Shown: positions 16,245 to 26,174, counted from the stretch's first letter. The stretch is DNA of 64,000 bases from Bryobacteraceae bacterium (GCA_041394945.1 JAWKHH010000002.1:814501-878500), one strand, 5' to 3'. Translations and numbers: made by a program. The notes: a model not told the origin generated them from the sequence alone.

Positions 16245-19202
16245 ATGCTGCGATGGATCGCGTTGCTCGGGTTCGTTTCTCTGGTTTTCGCGCAGGATGC
16301 GATTCCGCCGGCGCCGGAAGGCTACGAAGCCGAACCCGGCGGCTCCCCCGAAGAGAACCTGTGGCAGGTGCTTGTGCTCTTCGGCGTCACCGAAGGCTCG
16401 CCCGATTCCTGGACCGGCCGCGTCGCGGCAACCGGCGGCGCCACCATCCATGCAATCCAGCCGTATCGGTTCGAACTCCCGGACAAGATCCTGCCCGAAG
16501 GCGGTTTCCGTGTCGACCTCAAGAGTGCGCGCATCCTGTTCGGCTCCGCGCCCGAGGGGAAGCGTCCGCGGCAGATGCGGCTGCCCAAGGGGATCTACCT
16601 TCGCGGCGTGGGGCCTTCCGGCAATGTTTCCGTCGAAACGCAGAACGGCACGTGCGCCTTCTCGCCGGCTCGCCTTTCCTTCGCGAGCAGCCAGCCCTGC
16701 GCGGATGGCATCATCGTCCGGCGAACCCTCCCGGCCACTGACCTGTCCGGCGCCGAATCCCGCGAGCACGATTTCCCCGCCATCGGCGCGTCGCCCAACG
16801 GAACCCTGTGGACCACGTGGCTCAGCTATCATGACCGACTCGAGGAACTGAACCTGCGGCGCTATAAAAACGGCCGGTGGACGCGTCTCATTCCCGTCCC
16901 CCGCGCCTCGGCCGACCTCTGGCGGCCGCACGTGGCCGCCGACGAAACCGGGCGTCCGTGGCTGATATGGTCCCAGCAGACCGCTGGCAACTGGGATCTC
17001 TACGCAATGCCGTGGGACGGCAATTCGTGGGGCGCGATCGAGCGGCTCACGCAGAACCCTCTCCCCGACATCGAACCGCACGTCGCCCGCGCGCCGGACG
17101 GAACCATCTACGTCGTGTGGCAGGCGCTCGAAGGCAGCGTCTCTCACATCCGGCTCCGCTACCGGCGCGAAGGAAAATGGTCCCAACCGGTTGCCGTCAC
17201 CGCCGGCGCGGAGAACGATTGGCGCCCCGCGGTGGCCGCGGGACCCGACGGGCGCGTCTGGATCGCGTGGGACCGCTACGGCTCTCCTGGGGACTCGCCG
17301 GCACAACGGAGCTCGGGCGGCGAATCCTTACCTGCCTCGAGCGCGCCCCGCTCTGTGCCGGCTAGCTACGACATTTGGGCGCGCAGCTTCACGCCCAACG
17401 GCGCCTTCGGCGAAGAGAGAAAGATCGCCGGATCGGCGCGAATGGAGACCAGCGCATCGGTCGCCGTCGATAGCGCCAACCGCCCCTGGATCGCATGGGA
17501 GACCGGCGGCGAACAATGGGGCAAGGATCTCGGTCCCCTCGCCCCGCGATCGGTGGGAAGCGCGCTCGGCGATTCACGGCGGGTGGAAGTGGCCGTGTTC
17601 GATAGCGGCGAATGGAAGTCCACGCCGGCCTTCTCGCCCGCCGATGTGCTCGATGCGGGCGCGGCGTCGCACTCGGCGCCGATGCTGTTCGCCGATCCCA
17701 CCGGGTCGGTTTGGATGACTTTCAAACGCCGCTACTCGCGTCAGGCGTCGAGCCCAACCACCCACTGGGAAACGTTCCTCACGCGCGCCGAAGGCGACGG
17801 GTGGATGGAACCCATGCCGCTCCCGGCCAGCCTCTCGCGCAAGAGCACAAGCATGGGCATCTCGGCCGCCAACGGGCGGCTCTGGCTCTTCTGGCCCACG
17901 GATTCGCGTCGCTACGAATTCACCAGCCGTCCCCGGGCGAATCGCGTCATCGCCGGATCGATGCCGCTGCCCTCCGCGCCCGCCGAGGCTCCGCGACTCT
18001 CCGCGCTCCGCCTTGCCCCGGACTCCGCGGCCGCGCCCGCCCACGCCGACGAACCCGCTGACCTCCGCGCTATCCGTGCCCACCGCGTCCGCCTTGGCCG
18101 CGATTCCCTCCGCATCGTTCGCGGCGATCTCCATCGCCACACCGAGCTCTCGCCCGATCAGGGCGGCTTGAGCGACGGATCGCTGCCCGAGTTCTACCGC
18201 TACATGATCGACGCCGCCGGTATGGATTTCGGCGCCTCCACCGATCACCAGGCCGGCGGCGCAGACTACTGGAACTTCATGACCTGGAAGATGGCCGACA
18301 TGTTCCACTTCCCCCAGCGCTTCGTTCCCCTCTACGCCTACGAACGTAACGTAAGTTGGCCGCACGGTCACCGCAACATCATCCACACCTCGCGGGACTA
18401 CGCGATCGTGCCGTTCTTCCAAAGCATCAATTCGAAGTTCCTCCTGCCCGATTCGCCCGATGGCGAACTGCTCACTTTTAACAGCAACTCCTTCGGCGGC
18501 GTGATCGAGAACGACACCAAGCTTCTTTATGAGGAGTTGCGCAAATCCGGTGGGATCGCCATCCCGCACACATCGGGCTCGAACAGCATGGGCACCGATT
18601 GGCGCGACAACGATCGCGATCTCGAGCCCGTGCTCGAAATCTACCAGGGCGATCGCCACAACTACGAAACCAAGAATGCGCCTCGCGCCGTGAAGGACGG
18701 TGAGGAGCGCCGCGCCATCGGCGGCTTCGCCCAGGCGGGCATGGTGTGGAACGCATGGAAGAAAGGGTACCGGCTCGGTGTCATCGCTTCATCGGATCAC
18801 TTCTCCACGCACATTTCGTATGCGATGATCTACACGCCTCAGCAGGCGCGCCAGCCGATCTTTGATTCAATCCGCAAGCGCCACGCCTACGGCGCCACCG
18901 ACAATATCGTTCTTGAGTTCTGGTTCGGAGGCGCTTTCATGGGCGACGACGTCCGCGCCTCCCGCCGCGAGAAGATCCGCGTCAAGGCCCGCGGTACCGC
19001 TCCGGTCGCGGCCGTGCACCTCATTCGCGACGGGGCGTACGTGTACAAGACCGAGCCCGGCGCGAGCGACGTCGATATCGAATACCTCGATCGCGAGGCC
19101 GGTCCCGGCGAGCACTGGTACTACGTGCGCGTCGAGCAGGCGAACGGAGAACTCGCGTGGTCGAGCCCGATCTGGGTCAACTACGGCGCAGGCGTGCGCT
19201 GA
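16245..19202 (+). CDS. Exported beta-propeller protein fused to a PHP-like metal-dependent hydrolase, paralog 1
   Basis: 985 residues. A short signal peptide (MLRWIALLGFVSLVFA) is followed by about 500 residues of sialidase/BNR-like blades with repeated pattern D..GRPWLIWSQ..NWDLYA, DGTIYVVWQA, DGRVWIAWDR. From about 620 a PHP-type phosphoesterase domain begins: GDLHRHTE (H630, H632), STDH near 665, the IPHTSGS His, and ASSDHFSTH near the end. These residues would bind a trinuclear metal site. A small beta domain ends the protein. The gene is single and convergent with the serine hydrolase (3-bp gap). A paralog of the same architecture lies at 43151-46000. Substrate unknown. Confidence 0.75.
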   Translation: MLRWIALLGFVSLVFAQDAIPPAPEGYEAEPGGSPEENLWQVLVLFGVTEGSPDSWTGRVAATGGATIHAIQPYRFELPDKILPEGGFRVDLKSARILFGSAPEGKRPRQMRLPKGIYLRGVGPSGNVSVETQNGTCAFSPARLSFASSQPCADGIIVRRTLPATDLSGAESREHDFPAIGASPNGTLWTTWLSYHDRLEELNLRRYKNGRWTRLIPVPRASADLWRPHVAADETGRPWLIWSQQTAGNWDLYAMPWDGNSWGAIERLTQNPLPDIEPHVARAPDGTIYVVWQALEGSVSHIRLRYRREGKWSQPVAVTAGAENDWRPAVAAGPDGRVWIAWDRYGSPGDSPAQRSSGGESLPASSAPRSVPASYDIWARSFTPNGAFGEERKIAGSARMETSASVAVDSANRPWIAWETGGEQWGKDLGPLAPRSVGSALGDSRRVEVAVFDSGEWKSTPAFSPADVLDAGAASHSAPMLFADPTGSVWMTFKRRYSRQASSPTTHWETFLTRAEGDGWMEPMPLPASLSRKSTSMGISAANGRLWLFWPTDSRRYEFTSRPRANRVIAGSMPLPSAPAEAPRLSALRLAPDSAAAPAHADEPADLRAIRAHRVRLGRDSLRIVRGDLHRHTELSPDQGGLSDGSLPEFYRYMIDAAGMDFGASTDHQAGGADYWNFMTWKMADMFHFPQRFVPLYAYERNVSWPHGHRNIIHTSRDYAIVPFFQSINSKFLLPDSPDGELLTFNSNSFGGVIENDTKLLYEELRKSGGIAIPHTSGSNSMGTDWRDNDRDLEPVLEIYQGDRHNYETKNAPRAVKDGEERRAIGGFAQAGMVWNAWKKGYRLGVIASSDHFSTHISYAMIYTPQQARQPIFDSIRKRHAYGATDNIVLEFWFGGAFMGDDVRASRREKIRVKARGTAPVAAVHLIRDGAYVYKTEPGASDVDIEYLDREAGPGEHWYYVRVEQANGELAWSSPIWVNYGAGVR

Positions 19203-19205
19203 GCG

Positions 19206-20444
19206 TCAGTCCCCGCGCGGCCCCATATATCCCGGACCATAAATCGCCGCGCGAATGTCGCGATGCAGCGTTCCGTCGAACGGCATCGTCTGCACGAAGA
19301 ACACCGCCGCCAGCCGGTTTGCCGGATCCACCCAGAACAACGTGGACGCCGCACCGTCCCAGAAAAACTCGCCCAGCGCGCCGCGGTTTTCCTCCGGCTT
19401 CTGCGGCTGCGATTTCCGGACCGCGAAATCGAATCCGAACCCCACCGACCCCTTGCCGGGAAGAAATCCCCGTTCCGTCACCGCCGCATCCAGATGATCC
19501 GTCGACATCAGCCGAATCGTCGAAGGCTTCAGGACCCGCTTGCCGTCTAGTTCTCCCCCGCCGAGCAGCATCCGCGCGAACCGCATGTAGTCGTCCACCG
19601 TGGAGGCCAACCCGAAGCCGCCAGCCGTCATTCGGTTGTCCCGGAAGTTGAGCCGCCGCGCGCTCTCGTCGGAATCGCGAACCAGCTTGCCGTCCTTCTT
19701 CCGGTACATCGCCGCCAGCCGTGGCATCCGCTCATCCGGCTCCCGCCAGGCGGTGTCCTTCATCCCCAGCGGTTCGAAGACATGTTGCCGCACGTATTCC
19801 GCGAACGGCTGGCCGGAGAGTTTCTGCACCAATAGCGCCTGCACGTCCACCGCGATGCTGTAGCTCCACTGCGTCCCTGGATCGAACAGCAAAGGAACCT
19901 TGGCCAGCCGCCGGCCCATCTCCGGCAGATCGATCTCGAGCGCCAGCGGCTGCGCTTTCACCTAGGCTTCGTGCGCCGGCGTCTTGCCCGCCCCGTAAGC
20001 GAAGCCGGCCGTGTGCCGCATCACGTCGCGGACGATGATCGGGTGCGACGCCGGTCGATAGATTGCCGCCCCCGATGCGTCGTTGCCCGTGTAAACCCGC
20101 ATCGAAGCGAACTCCGGCAGGTAGCGCGACAACGGCTCGTCCAGCGCGAACTTCCCCTGCTCCCACAACCGCATCAGCGCCACGCCGGTGATCGGTTTCG
20201 TCATCGAATAGATCTGTGCGATCGCCTCGCGCGTCATCGGCCGTTTCGCTTCCCGGTCAGCGAATCCGGCCGTGCCGAAGTACGCCTCGCGCCCTTCTTT
20301 CCACACCAGTGCGCTCACTCCGGCGGCCCGCCCATCGGCGATCATCGCCTGCAGCGCGGCGCTGATCCGCTTGGAATCCAACCGCATCTGCGGCATTGCG
20401 GCCGACGCGGAAACCAGCAGCGCGAGGAGCAGTTTCAAGTTCAC
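19206..20444 (-). pseudogene. Exported serine hydrolase (class C beta-lactamase fold) interrupted by an in-frame amber codon
   Basis: One continuous frame of 412 codons broken only by TAG at 19964-19962 (codon 161). The first part has a GTG start, signal peptide (LKLLLALLVSASAA) and the catalytic YSMTK (S80, K83). The second part resumes directly with WSYS (second catalytic block) and EFFWDGAAST near the end. Without the TAG this would be a normal 411-residue penicillin-binding-protein-like esterase or peptidase. Codon 162 is GTG, so the C-terminal half could in theory restart, but it lacks the catalytic Ser. Either a recent nonsense mutation, a base-call error, or suppressed amber. Confidence 0.85.
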
Positions 20445-20496
20445 CGAGCCAGGGTATCACGCACCGCGATCCGTGGGACCCATCGTTCCGGCAGGC

Positions 20497-20502
20497 TAAA
20501 AT
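20497..20502 (+). promoter_or_regulatory. Putative -10 box (TAAAAT) of the 20.5-26.2 kb operon
   Basis: TAAAAT ends 8 nt before the ATG at 20511. No ribosome-binding sequence lies in the gap, so a leaderless start is likely. Confidence 0.5.
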
Positions 20503-20510
20503 CATAGTTC

Positions 20511-22178
20511 ATGATGAGACCGATTGCCGCGTTATGCCTGGCGATTGTCGTGTCGCCTGTGGCGGCGCGGCAGCCGGTGCGGGCCCGCAAAGCCATGGTG
20601 GCGGCCCAGGAACCGCTCGCGGCCGATATCGGTCTCGAGGTGTTGCGCTCCGGCGGAAACGCTGTCGACGCCGCCGTGGCCGTCGGTTTCGCGCTCGCCG
20701 TCACGCTGCCATCGGCCGGCAACCTGGGCGGCGGCGGTTTCCTGCTCTATCGCGCCGCCGACGGAAAAACTCGCTTCTTCGATTTCCGCGAAGCCGCCCC
20801 GGCCGCCTCCGGGCGCGACATGTACCTCGATCCTCAGGGCAACCTCACCGACGCTTCGCGTATCGGCTGGCGCGCCGCCGGCGTTCCCGGCACCGTCCGC
20901 GGACTCGAACTGGCGCACCGCACCCTCGGCTCCAGGAAGTGGTCCACGCTCCTGAAGCCCGCCGTCGATCTCGCCCGCAAGGGTCATCCGCTCTCCTGGG
21001 CCCGCGCCGAGTCGATGAAGGACGCCAAGGATCTCCTCGGCCGCTTTGATGAATCCCGCAAGATCTTCCTGAACGGCGGGCGCTTCTACGAAATGGACGA
21101 CCGGTTCAGGCAGCGCGATCTCGCCGCCACGCTCGCCCGCATCGCCAAGCACGGCGCGCGCGACTTCTACGAAGGTGAGACCGCGCACCGCCTCGCCGCC
21201 GCGATGAAGGCCAACGGCGGCCTGATCACCGAAGAGGATTTGCGCGCCTACAAGGCCGTCGAGCGCGAGCCCATCGCCGGCCGCTACAAAGGCTACGATG
21301 TCATCACCGCGCCGCCGCCCAGCTCCGGCGGCATCGGCATTCTCCAGATGATGGGCGTTCTCGAAGGATCCAACTACGAGAAGCCCGGTGCTGGCGCCGC
21401 CGAAACCATCCACTTCGTCGCTGAAACGATGCGCCGCTTCTATGCCGACCGCAGCGAGCACTTCGGCGATCCCGACTTCTTCCGTGTCCCCGCCCTTGGT
21501 CTCCTCGATCCCGCGTACCTCAACACGCTCCGCAATTCGATTGACCGGGCGCATGCATCCAAGTCGGATGAAGTCCGCCCCGGCAGGATGCCCGTGCACG
21601 AATCCGCCGACACCACCCATTTCTCCATCGTCGACGCCCAAGGCAACGCCGTCGCCCTCACCTATACCATCAACGGCAGCTACGGCAACGGAGTCACCGT
21701 GCCGGGCCTCGGCTTCCTGCTCAATAACGAAATGGACGACTTCGCCGCCAAGCCCGGCGTGCCCAACATGTTCGGACTCGTGCAGGGCGAGGCCAACGCT
21801 ATCCAGCCCCGCAAGCGCCCGCTCTCGTCGATGACGCCCACCATCCTCGCCCGCGACGGCAAGCTGTTCATGGTCGTCGGCGCGCCCGGCGGCTCGCGCA
21901 TCATCAACGGCGTGCTGCAGGTGATTCTCAACGTCGTCGACCATCGCATGAACGTGCAGGACGCCATCGACGCGCCCCGCTTCCATCATCAGTGGCAGCC
22001 GGACAGGCTCTCGATGGAGCGTGGCTTCTCGCCCGATACGCGCGCCTTGCTCGAAGCAAAGGGCCACATGCTCGCGCCGATATCCGGCGTCGCCGTCGTG
22101 GAGGCGATCGTTCTGGCCGATGGCTGGCTTCAGGGTGGCAGCGACGGTCGCGGGGCGGGGAAGGCGGTCGGTTACTAA
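20511..22178 (+). CDS. ggt: Gamma-glutamyltransferase, copy 2
   Basis: 555 residues with a signal peptide (IAALCLAIVVSPVAA). The autoprocessing nucleophile is T368 in ADTTHFSIVD, the canonical form of the motif. VLRSGGNAVDAAVAVGFAL and NLGGGGFLL mark the large subunit, and RKRPLSSMTPTI the small subunit substrate pocket. Compared with copy 1 at 10687 it keeps the classic TTHFS. It leads an operon with a TIM-barrel isomerase, arginase, S41 protease and nucleotidyltransferase, all within 13 bp of each other. It would work in the periplasm on gamma-glutamyl compounds. Two adjacent ATGs are possible starts. Confidence 0.95.
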   Translation: MMRPIAALCLAIVVSPVAARQPVRARKAMVAAQEPLAADIGLEVLRSGGNAVDAAVAVGFALAVTLPSAGNLGGGGFLLYRAADGKTRFFDFREAAPAASGRDMYLDPQGNLTDASRIGWRAAGVPGTVRGLELAHRTLGSRKWSTLLKPAVDLARKGHPLSWARAESMKDAKDLLGRFDESRKIFLNGGRFYEMDDRFRQRDLAATLARIAKHGARDFYEGETAHRLAAAMKANGGLITEEDLRAYKAVEREPIAGRYKGYDVITAPPPSSGGIGILQMMGVLEGSNYEKPGAGAAETIHFVAETMRRFYADRSEHFGDPDFFRVPALGLLDPAYLNTLRNSIDRAHASKSDEVRPGRMPVHESADTTHFSIVDAQGNAVALTYTINGSYGNGVTVPGLGFLLNNEMDDFAAKPGVPNMFGLVQGEANAIQPRKRPLSSMTPTILARDGKLFMVVGAPGGSRIINGVLQVILNVVDHRMNVQDAIDAPRFHHQWQPDRLSMERGFSPDTRALLEAKGHMLAPISGVAVVEAIVLADGWLQGGSDGRGAGKAVGY

Positions 22179-22185
22179 CTCCGCA

Positions 22186-23010
22186 ATGACAACCGGACTC
22201 TCCACGCATCTGACCGTTTCGCGCCGTCTCACCCCGGCGTGGCTCGATCGCGCCGCGCGCGCCGGCATCGCGAAAATCGAGGTTTTCTGCGCGCGCCAGT
22301 CATTTGACTATCGCGACCGCACACAGGTGGCCTCGCTCGGCGAATATTTTCGCGATTCCGGCGCCGCGCTGCACTCGCTGCACTCGCCCATCTACAACGA
22401 CGAGGAGTGGGGCCGCAGCGGTCCGCGCGCCACCGTCAACATCGCCGATACCGAACGCATCCGCCGCAAGGATTCCGTCGACGAAGTGAAACGCGCCCTC
22501 GAAGTGGCCGAGCGCGCGCCCTTTCGCTACCTCATTCAGCATCTTGGCGTCGCTGGTGAAGAGTTTCACGAATCCAAGTTCGACGCCGCCTTCTCTTCGC
22601 TCGAGGAACTCAACCTCTTTGCCCGCCACCGTGAGGTGGAGATCCTGCTCGAGAACATCCCGAACGGCCTCTCGACCTCCGGCCGTCTGATGCAGTTCGT
22701 CGAGGCCACCCACCTCGACAACGGCTTCTGCTTCGACTCCGGACACGCCCACATCATGGAGGGAGTGGACCGCGCCTTCGAATCCATGAAGGACCGCGTG
22801 CGCTCCACCCATTTGCACGACAACGACGGTTCCGCCGACAGCCATCTCTACCCCGGTGGCGAGGGCACCATAGACTGGAAGAGAACACTAGAACTGCTGC
22901 GGTCCCGGCCGGCGCAGTACCCGCTGCTGCTCGAATTGCGCGAGCCCGAAGACTCGGATGACCCGCTCGCCGCCGCCATGGGCGTGTTCGAAAATTGGGA
23001 GGTTTCATAA
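22186..23010 (+). CDS. Sugar phosphate isomerase/epimerase-like TIM-barrel protein
   Basis: 274 residues of the xylose isomerase-like TIM barrel family. Likely metal ligands are seen in LLENIPNG (Glu), FDSGHAHI (Asp/His), STHLHDNDG (His) and LELREPE (Glu). It could be an isomerase, epimerase or endonuclease IV-like enzyme; the sugar-isomerase reading is favoured by the HDNDG.AD.H..PG.G.IDW block. The ATG at 22186 follows the ggt stop by 7 bp; an upstream frame from 22021 lies inside ggt and is discarded. Specific substrate unknown. Confidence 0.8.
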   Translation: MTTGLSTHLTVSRRLTPAWLDRAARAGIAKIEVFCARQSFDYRDRTQVASLGEYFRDSGAALHSLHSPIYNDEEWGRSGPRATVNIADTERIRRKDSVDEVKRALEVAERAPFRYLIQHLGVAGEEFHESKFDAAFSSLEELNLFARHREVEILLENIPNGLSTSGRLMQFVEATHLDNGFCFDSGHAHIMEGVDRAFESMKDRVRSTHLHDNDGSADSHLYPGGEGTIDWKRTLELLRSRPAQYPLLLELREPEDSDDPLAAAMGVFENWEVS

Positions 23011-23011
23011 G

Positions 23012-23926
23012 ATGCGTCCGACAAGAATCGCCGTCATCGGCGCGCCGCTCGATCTCGGCGCCGGCCGCCGTGGCGTCGATATGGGCCCCTCGGCGATCCG
23101 CGTCGCCGAGCTGAGCCACCGCCTCAGCACTCTCTCCTACATCGTGGAAGACCACGGCAACGTCGATGTCGTCCAGGCTGAATCGCGAGACGCCGGCAAC
23201 CCGCACGCGCGCTACCTGCCGGAGATCGCCGAAACCTGCCGCCGCATCGCCACGCAAGTGGAGAAGGCCGCCGCCGCGGGCCGCTTCCCCATCGTCCTCG
23301 GCGGGGATCACTCCGCCGCCGTCGGCGCCGTCTCCGGTATGTCCCGCTTCTTCCGCCGCAAGAAGCAAAAAATCGGGCTCATCTGGATCGACGCGCACGC
23401 CGACATGAACACTCCGGAATCCTCCGTCTCGGGCAACGTGCACGGCATGCCGCTCGCCTGCGTGCTTGGCCACGGCCCGCGCCTGATGACGCACATCTTT
23501 AGCTATGCGCCCAAGGTGGAGGCGCGCAACACCGTGCTCGTGGGCCTGCGCAGCGTCGATCAACTCGAGCGCCAGCTCGTGCGGGATTCCGGCATCCATG
23601 TCCTCACGATGCGCGACATCGACGAGCGCGGCATGCAGGCCGTCATGGCCGACGCGATCCGCTTTGCGTCAAACGGAACCGCCGGCTTCCACGTCTCATT
23701 CGATATGGACGCGGTGGACCCCCATCAGGCGCCCGGCGTCGGCACTCCGGTCCCGGGCGGGCTCACGTATCGTGAGGCGCATCTCGCCATGGAGATGGCG
23801 GGCGACTCCGGCCTCCTCGTCTCCACCGAAGTGGTGGAAGTGAACCCCGTGCTCGATATCGCCAATCGCACCGCCGATCTCGCGGTGCAACTGATGGCGT
23901 CCGCGCTCGGCAAACGGATACTCTAG
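23012..23926 (+). CDS. rocF: Arginase
   Basis: 304 residues of the ureohydrolase family. The binuclear manganese site is complete: GGDHS near 97-101, IDAHADMN near 126-133 and SFDMDAVDP near 228-236. The N terminus GAPLDLGAGRRGVDMGPSAIR is the arginase signature rather than agmatinase. It hydrolyses arginine to ornithine and urea in the cytosol. The start is 1 bp after the stop of the TIM-barrel gene, and the S41 protease gene follows after 4 bp. Why it is co-transcribed with a periplasmic gamma-glutamyltransferase is not clear; amino-acid salvage is a plausible link. Confidence 0.95.
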   Translation: MRPTRIAVIGAPLDLGAGRRGVDMGPSAIRVAELSHRLSTLSYIVEDHGNVDVVQAESRDAGNPHARYLPEIAETCRRIATQVEKAAAAGRFPIVLGGDHSAAVGAVSGMSRFFRRKKQKIGLIWIDAHADMNTPESSVSGNVHGMPLACVLGHGPRLMTHIFSYAPKVEARNTVLVGLRSVDQLERQLVRDSGIHVLTMRDIDERGMQAVMADAIRFASNGTAGFHVSFDMDAVDPHQAPGVGTPVPGGLTYREAHLAMEMAGDSGLLVSTEVVEVNPVLDIANRTADLAVQLMASALGKRIL

Positions 23927-23930
23927 AACG

Positions 23931-25397
23931 ATGCTCCCGGTTGCCTTTCTGTTGCTGCTGCAGGCCGCCGGGAACGATGCCGCCCCCAACGATCTCGTAG
24001 AGGCGCTCCGCGTCTTCTCACGTGTCTACGGCGCTGTCGAGGCAAACGCGGCCGACCCGGTCAGTCCCCACAAGGCGATCTACGAAAGCGCGCTCCCCGC
24101 GCTCCTTCGCAACCTCGATCCCCACTCGGTTTTCCTCACGCCGGATCAGTTCGACCAGTTGAAGGAGATGGAGAAATCCACCACGCGCGGCTTCGGCACC
24201 ATCGTCTCCGTGCTCCCTGGACGCGTGATCATCCTCCAGACTGTCCTCGGCGGACCCTCGGCCCGCGCCGGCATCGCGCCCGGAGACGAAATCGTGGCCG
24301 TCAACGGCTACCGGCTCGATGCTTTCGACGTGGACCAGATCGTCCAGGTGCTCGGTATGACCCGCCAGCAGAAAGCGCTGCTCTATGTGCGCCGCGCCGG
24401 CGCCATGCGGCTCCTCGAGTTCACGCTCACACCCGAGGAACTGACCTCGCCCTCCGTGGACCGCGCGTGGGAAATCGAACCGGGCATCGGCTACGTCCGC
24501 GTCACCAGTTTCGAGGGCGAAACGCCGAAGCAGTTGAAGGAGGCCATCGAGCGGCTGGGCGGAGCGTCGCTGAAAGGTCTGGTGCTGGACCTCCGCAACA
24601 ACGGCGGCGGCATCGTGAACTCGGCCATCGAAATCGCGTCGTTGTTCCTGAAGCCGGGCGCGCGTATCCTCACGGCGCGGGGAAGGGCCCGCCCGCCCGA
24701 AGATGTCGTCGTGCCCGACAAAGCCGTGCCCTACGAATTCCCGATGGCCGTGCTGATCAACGAGAAGACCGCCAGTTCCTCTGAGATCGTCACCGGCGCG
24801 CTGCAGGATCATGACCGCGCCGCCGTGCTCGGCACGCCGTCGTTCGGCAAGGGGCTCGTGCAATCGGTGTTCCCGCTTTCCGACGGCACGGCCATGGCTC
24901 TTACCACCGCGTTCTACTTCACGCCCTCGGGACGCTCCATCCAAAAGCCTCTGCGCGAGGGCCAGTTGGGCGCGGCCGCGCGCTACGGCCAGCTCGAACA
25001 GAACCAGGAGTTCAGAACCGATGCCGGCCGGCCAGTGAAAGGCGGCGGCGGAATAGAACCCGATATCGTTGTCTACCCGGAAGGCCACACGCGGTTCCGC
25101 GCCGTCATCGACGCCACCGGCATCCTCACCGCGTTCGCCACCGAGTACCTTCAGAAGAGTCCGCCGGTGGATAAGAGCTCTACCGTGAGCGATGACCTGC
25201 TCTCCGAGCTGCAGGTGTTTCTTTCCGAGCGCAACATCCGGCCCGGGTTCTCGGAGTGGAGCGCGGAACTCGGCTGGATTCGCTCGCGGCTCCATCAGGA
25301 AATTTTCAACCTCGCGCTTGGTGTCGCCGCCGGCGACGAAGTGGAGTCCCGCCGAGACCCCCAGGTGAAGCGCGCCGTCGACGCCATCCGAAGGTGA
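23931..25397 (+). CDS. Carboxy-terminal processing protease, S41 family
   Basis: 488 residues with an N-terminal hydrophobic signal (PVAFLLLLQAAG), a PDZ domain (about 85-160: GGPSARAGIAPGDEIVAVNG) and a tail-specific protease core. Catalytic S284 lies in TASSSEIVTGALQD and K307 in SFGKGLVQ, so it should be active. It would degrade or trim exported proteins in the periplasm. The segment before the PDZ (NLDPHSVFLTPDQFDQL) is typical of CtpA-like enzymes. It is 2 bp upstream of the nucleotidyltransferase gene in the same operon. Confidence 0.94.
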   Translation: MLPVAFLLLLQAAGNDAAPNDLVEALRVFSRVYGAVEANAADPVSPHKAIYESALPALLRNLDPHSVFLTPDQFDQLKEMEKSTTRGFGTIVSVLPGRVIILQTVLGGPSARAGIAPGDEIVAVNGYRLDAFDVDQIVQVLGMTRQQKALLYVRRAGAMRLLEFTLTPEELTSPSVDRAWEIEPGIGYVRVTSFEGETPKQLKEAIERLGGASLKGLVLDLRNNGGGIVNSAIEIASLFLKPGARILTARGRARPPEDVVVPDKAVPYEFPMAVLINEKTASSSEIVTGALQDHDRAAVLGTPSFGKGLVQSVFPLSDGTAMALTTAFYFTPSGRSIQKPLREGQLGAAARYGQLEQNQEFRTDAGRPVKGGGGIEPDIVVYPEGHTRFRAVIDATGILTAFATEYLQKSPPVDKSSTVSDDLLSELQVFLSERNIRPGFSEWSAELGWIRSRLHQEIFNLALGVAAGDEVESRRDPQVKRAVDAIRR

Positions 25398-25399
25398 CA

Positions 25400-26152
25400 A
25401 TGGGCGCCGTGTTCACCCCGGAAGATCGAGAGCGAATCCGCGAGATCCTCCTCGCGCGGGCGGCCCGCGACGCGCGCATCTCCGGCGCGGCCATTACCGG
25501 TTCCGCCGCACTGGGCCGTCAGGACCGCTGGTCCGATATCGACCTGGCTTTCGGCGTGGATGGCCAGGTCGACCCGGTGCTGACCGATTGGACCGCCCAT
25601 ATGGCCGAAGCGCACGGCTCTCTTCACCACGTCGACGTCATTGCCGGCGAGTGGACCTACCGCGTCTTCCTGCTGCCGGGAACGCTTCAGGTGGATCTCG
25701 CCTTCGCGCCCGCCGCCGAATTCGGCTCCCTTGCTCCGGGTTTTCGGCTGGTGAGCGGCCGCGCGCGCGGAGAGCGCACCATGCCGGGGCCGGCCCCGGC
25801 GCATCTCATCGGTTTCGGCTGGCTCTACGCGATACACGCACGCACCGCGATCGCTCGCGGCGAGGCCTGGCAGGCCGAATACATGATCAGCGGCGTTCGC
25901 GATCACGCCATGGCGCTCGCCTGCTTGCGCCACGGACTCCCCGCCATGCACGGACGGGGACTCGACCGTCTGCCGAATGAGCTCCGCTCAAGTTTCGAAG
26001 CGGCCCTGGTACGATCTCTTGACACTGCTGAGTTGTCTCGAGCGTTTGAATCTGCGGTGGACCGGCTGAGCGCCGCAATCCGGCTGGCAGATCCGGACTT
26101 GTCGGTGCGCCTGGAGCCGGAACTCCAGACTATGACACGGACGGCAAGGTAG
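25400..26152 (+). CDS. Nucleotidyltransferase domain protein
   Basis: 250 residues. The N-terminal third is a pol-beta-type minimal nucleotidyltransferase: ITGSAALGRQDRWSDIDLAF places GS at 34-35 and the metal-binding aspartates at D46 and D48, and LQVDLAF supplies a third acidic residue. The rest is alpha-helical (about 140-240) and may bind substrate. Such proteins can modify antibiotics, nucleotides or partner proteins; no HEPN partner gene is adjacent, so a MNT/HEPN toxin-antitoxin pair is not supported. Last gene of the operon, 2 bp after the S41 stop; the upstream frame extension lies within S41. Confidence 0.8.
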   Translation: MGAVFTPEDRERIREILLARAARDARISGAAITGSAALGRQDRWSDIDLAFGVDGQVDPVLTDWTAHMAEAHGSLHHVDVIAGEWTYRVFLLPGTLQVDLAFAPAAEFGSLAPGFRLVSGRARGERTMPGPAPAHLIGFGWLYAIHARTAIARGEAWQAEYMISGVRDHAMALACLRHGLPAMHGRGLDRLPNELRSSFEAALVRSLDTAELSRAFESAVDRLSAAIRLADPDLSVRLEPELQTMTRTAR

Positions 26153-26174
26153 GCGGCGCGCCCTCCGGAACGGC

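Noticed and set aside
20532..22268. Long minus-strand frame opposite the second ggt
   Set aside because: Typical GC-rich antisense shadow: it mirrors ggt codons, has no domain and no start signals. The same holds for minus frames at 24018-25400, 43910-46213, 54156-55703 and 58700-60868.
25400..26152. MNT/HEPN toxin-antitoxin module
   Set aside because: The nucleotidyltransferase motif is present but no HEPN partner is adjacent, and the gene is too long and operon-linked to housekeeping-type genes.
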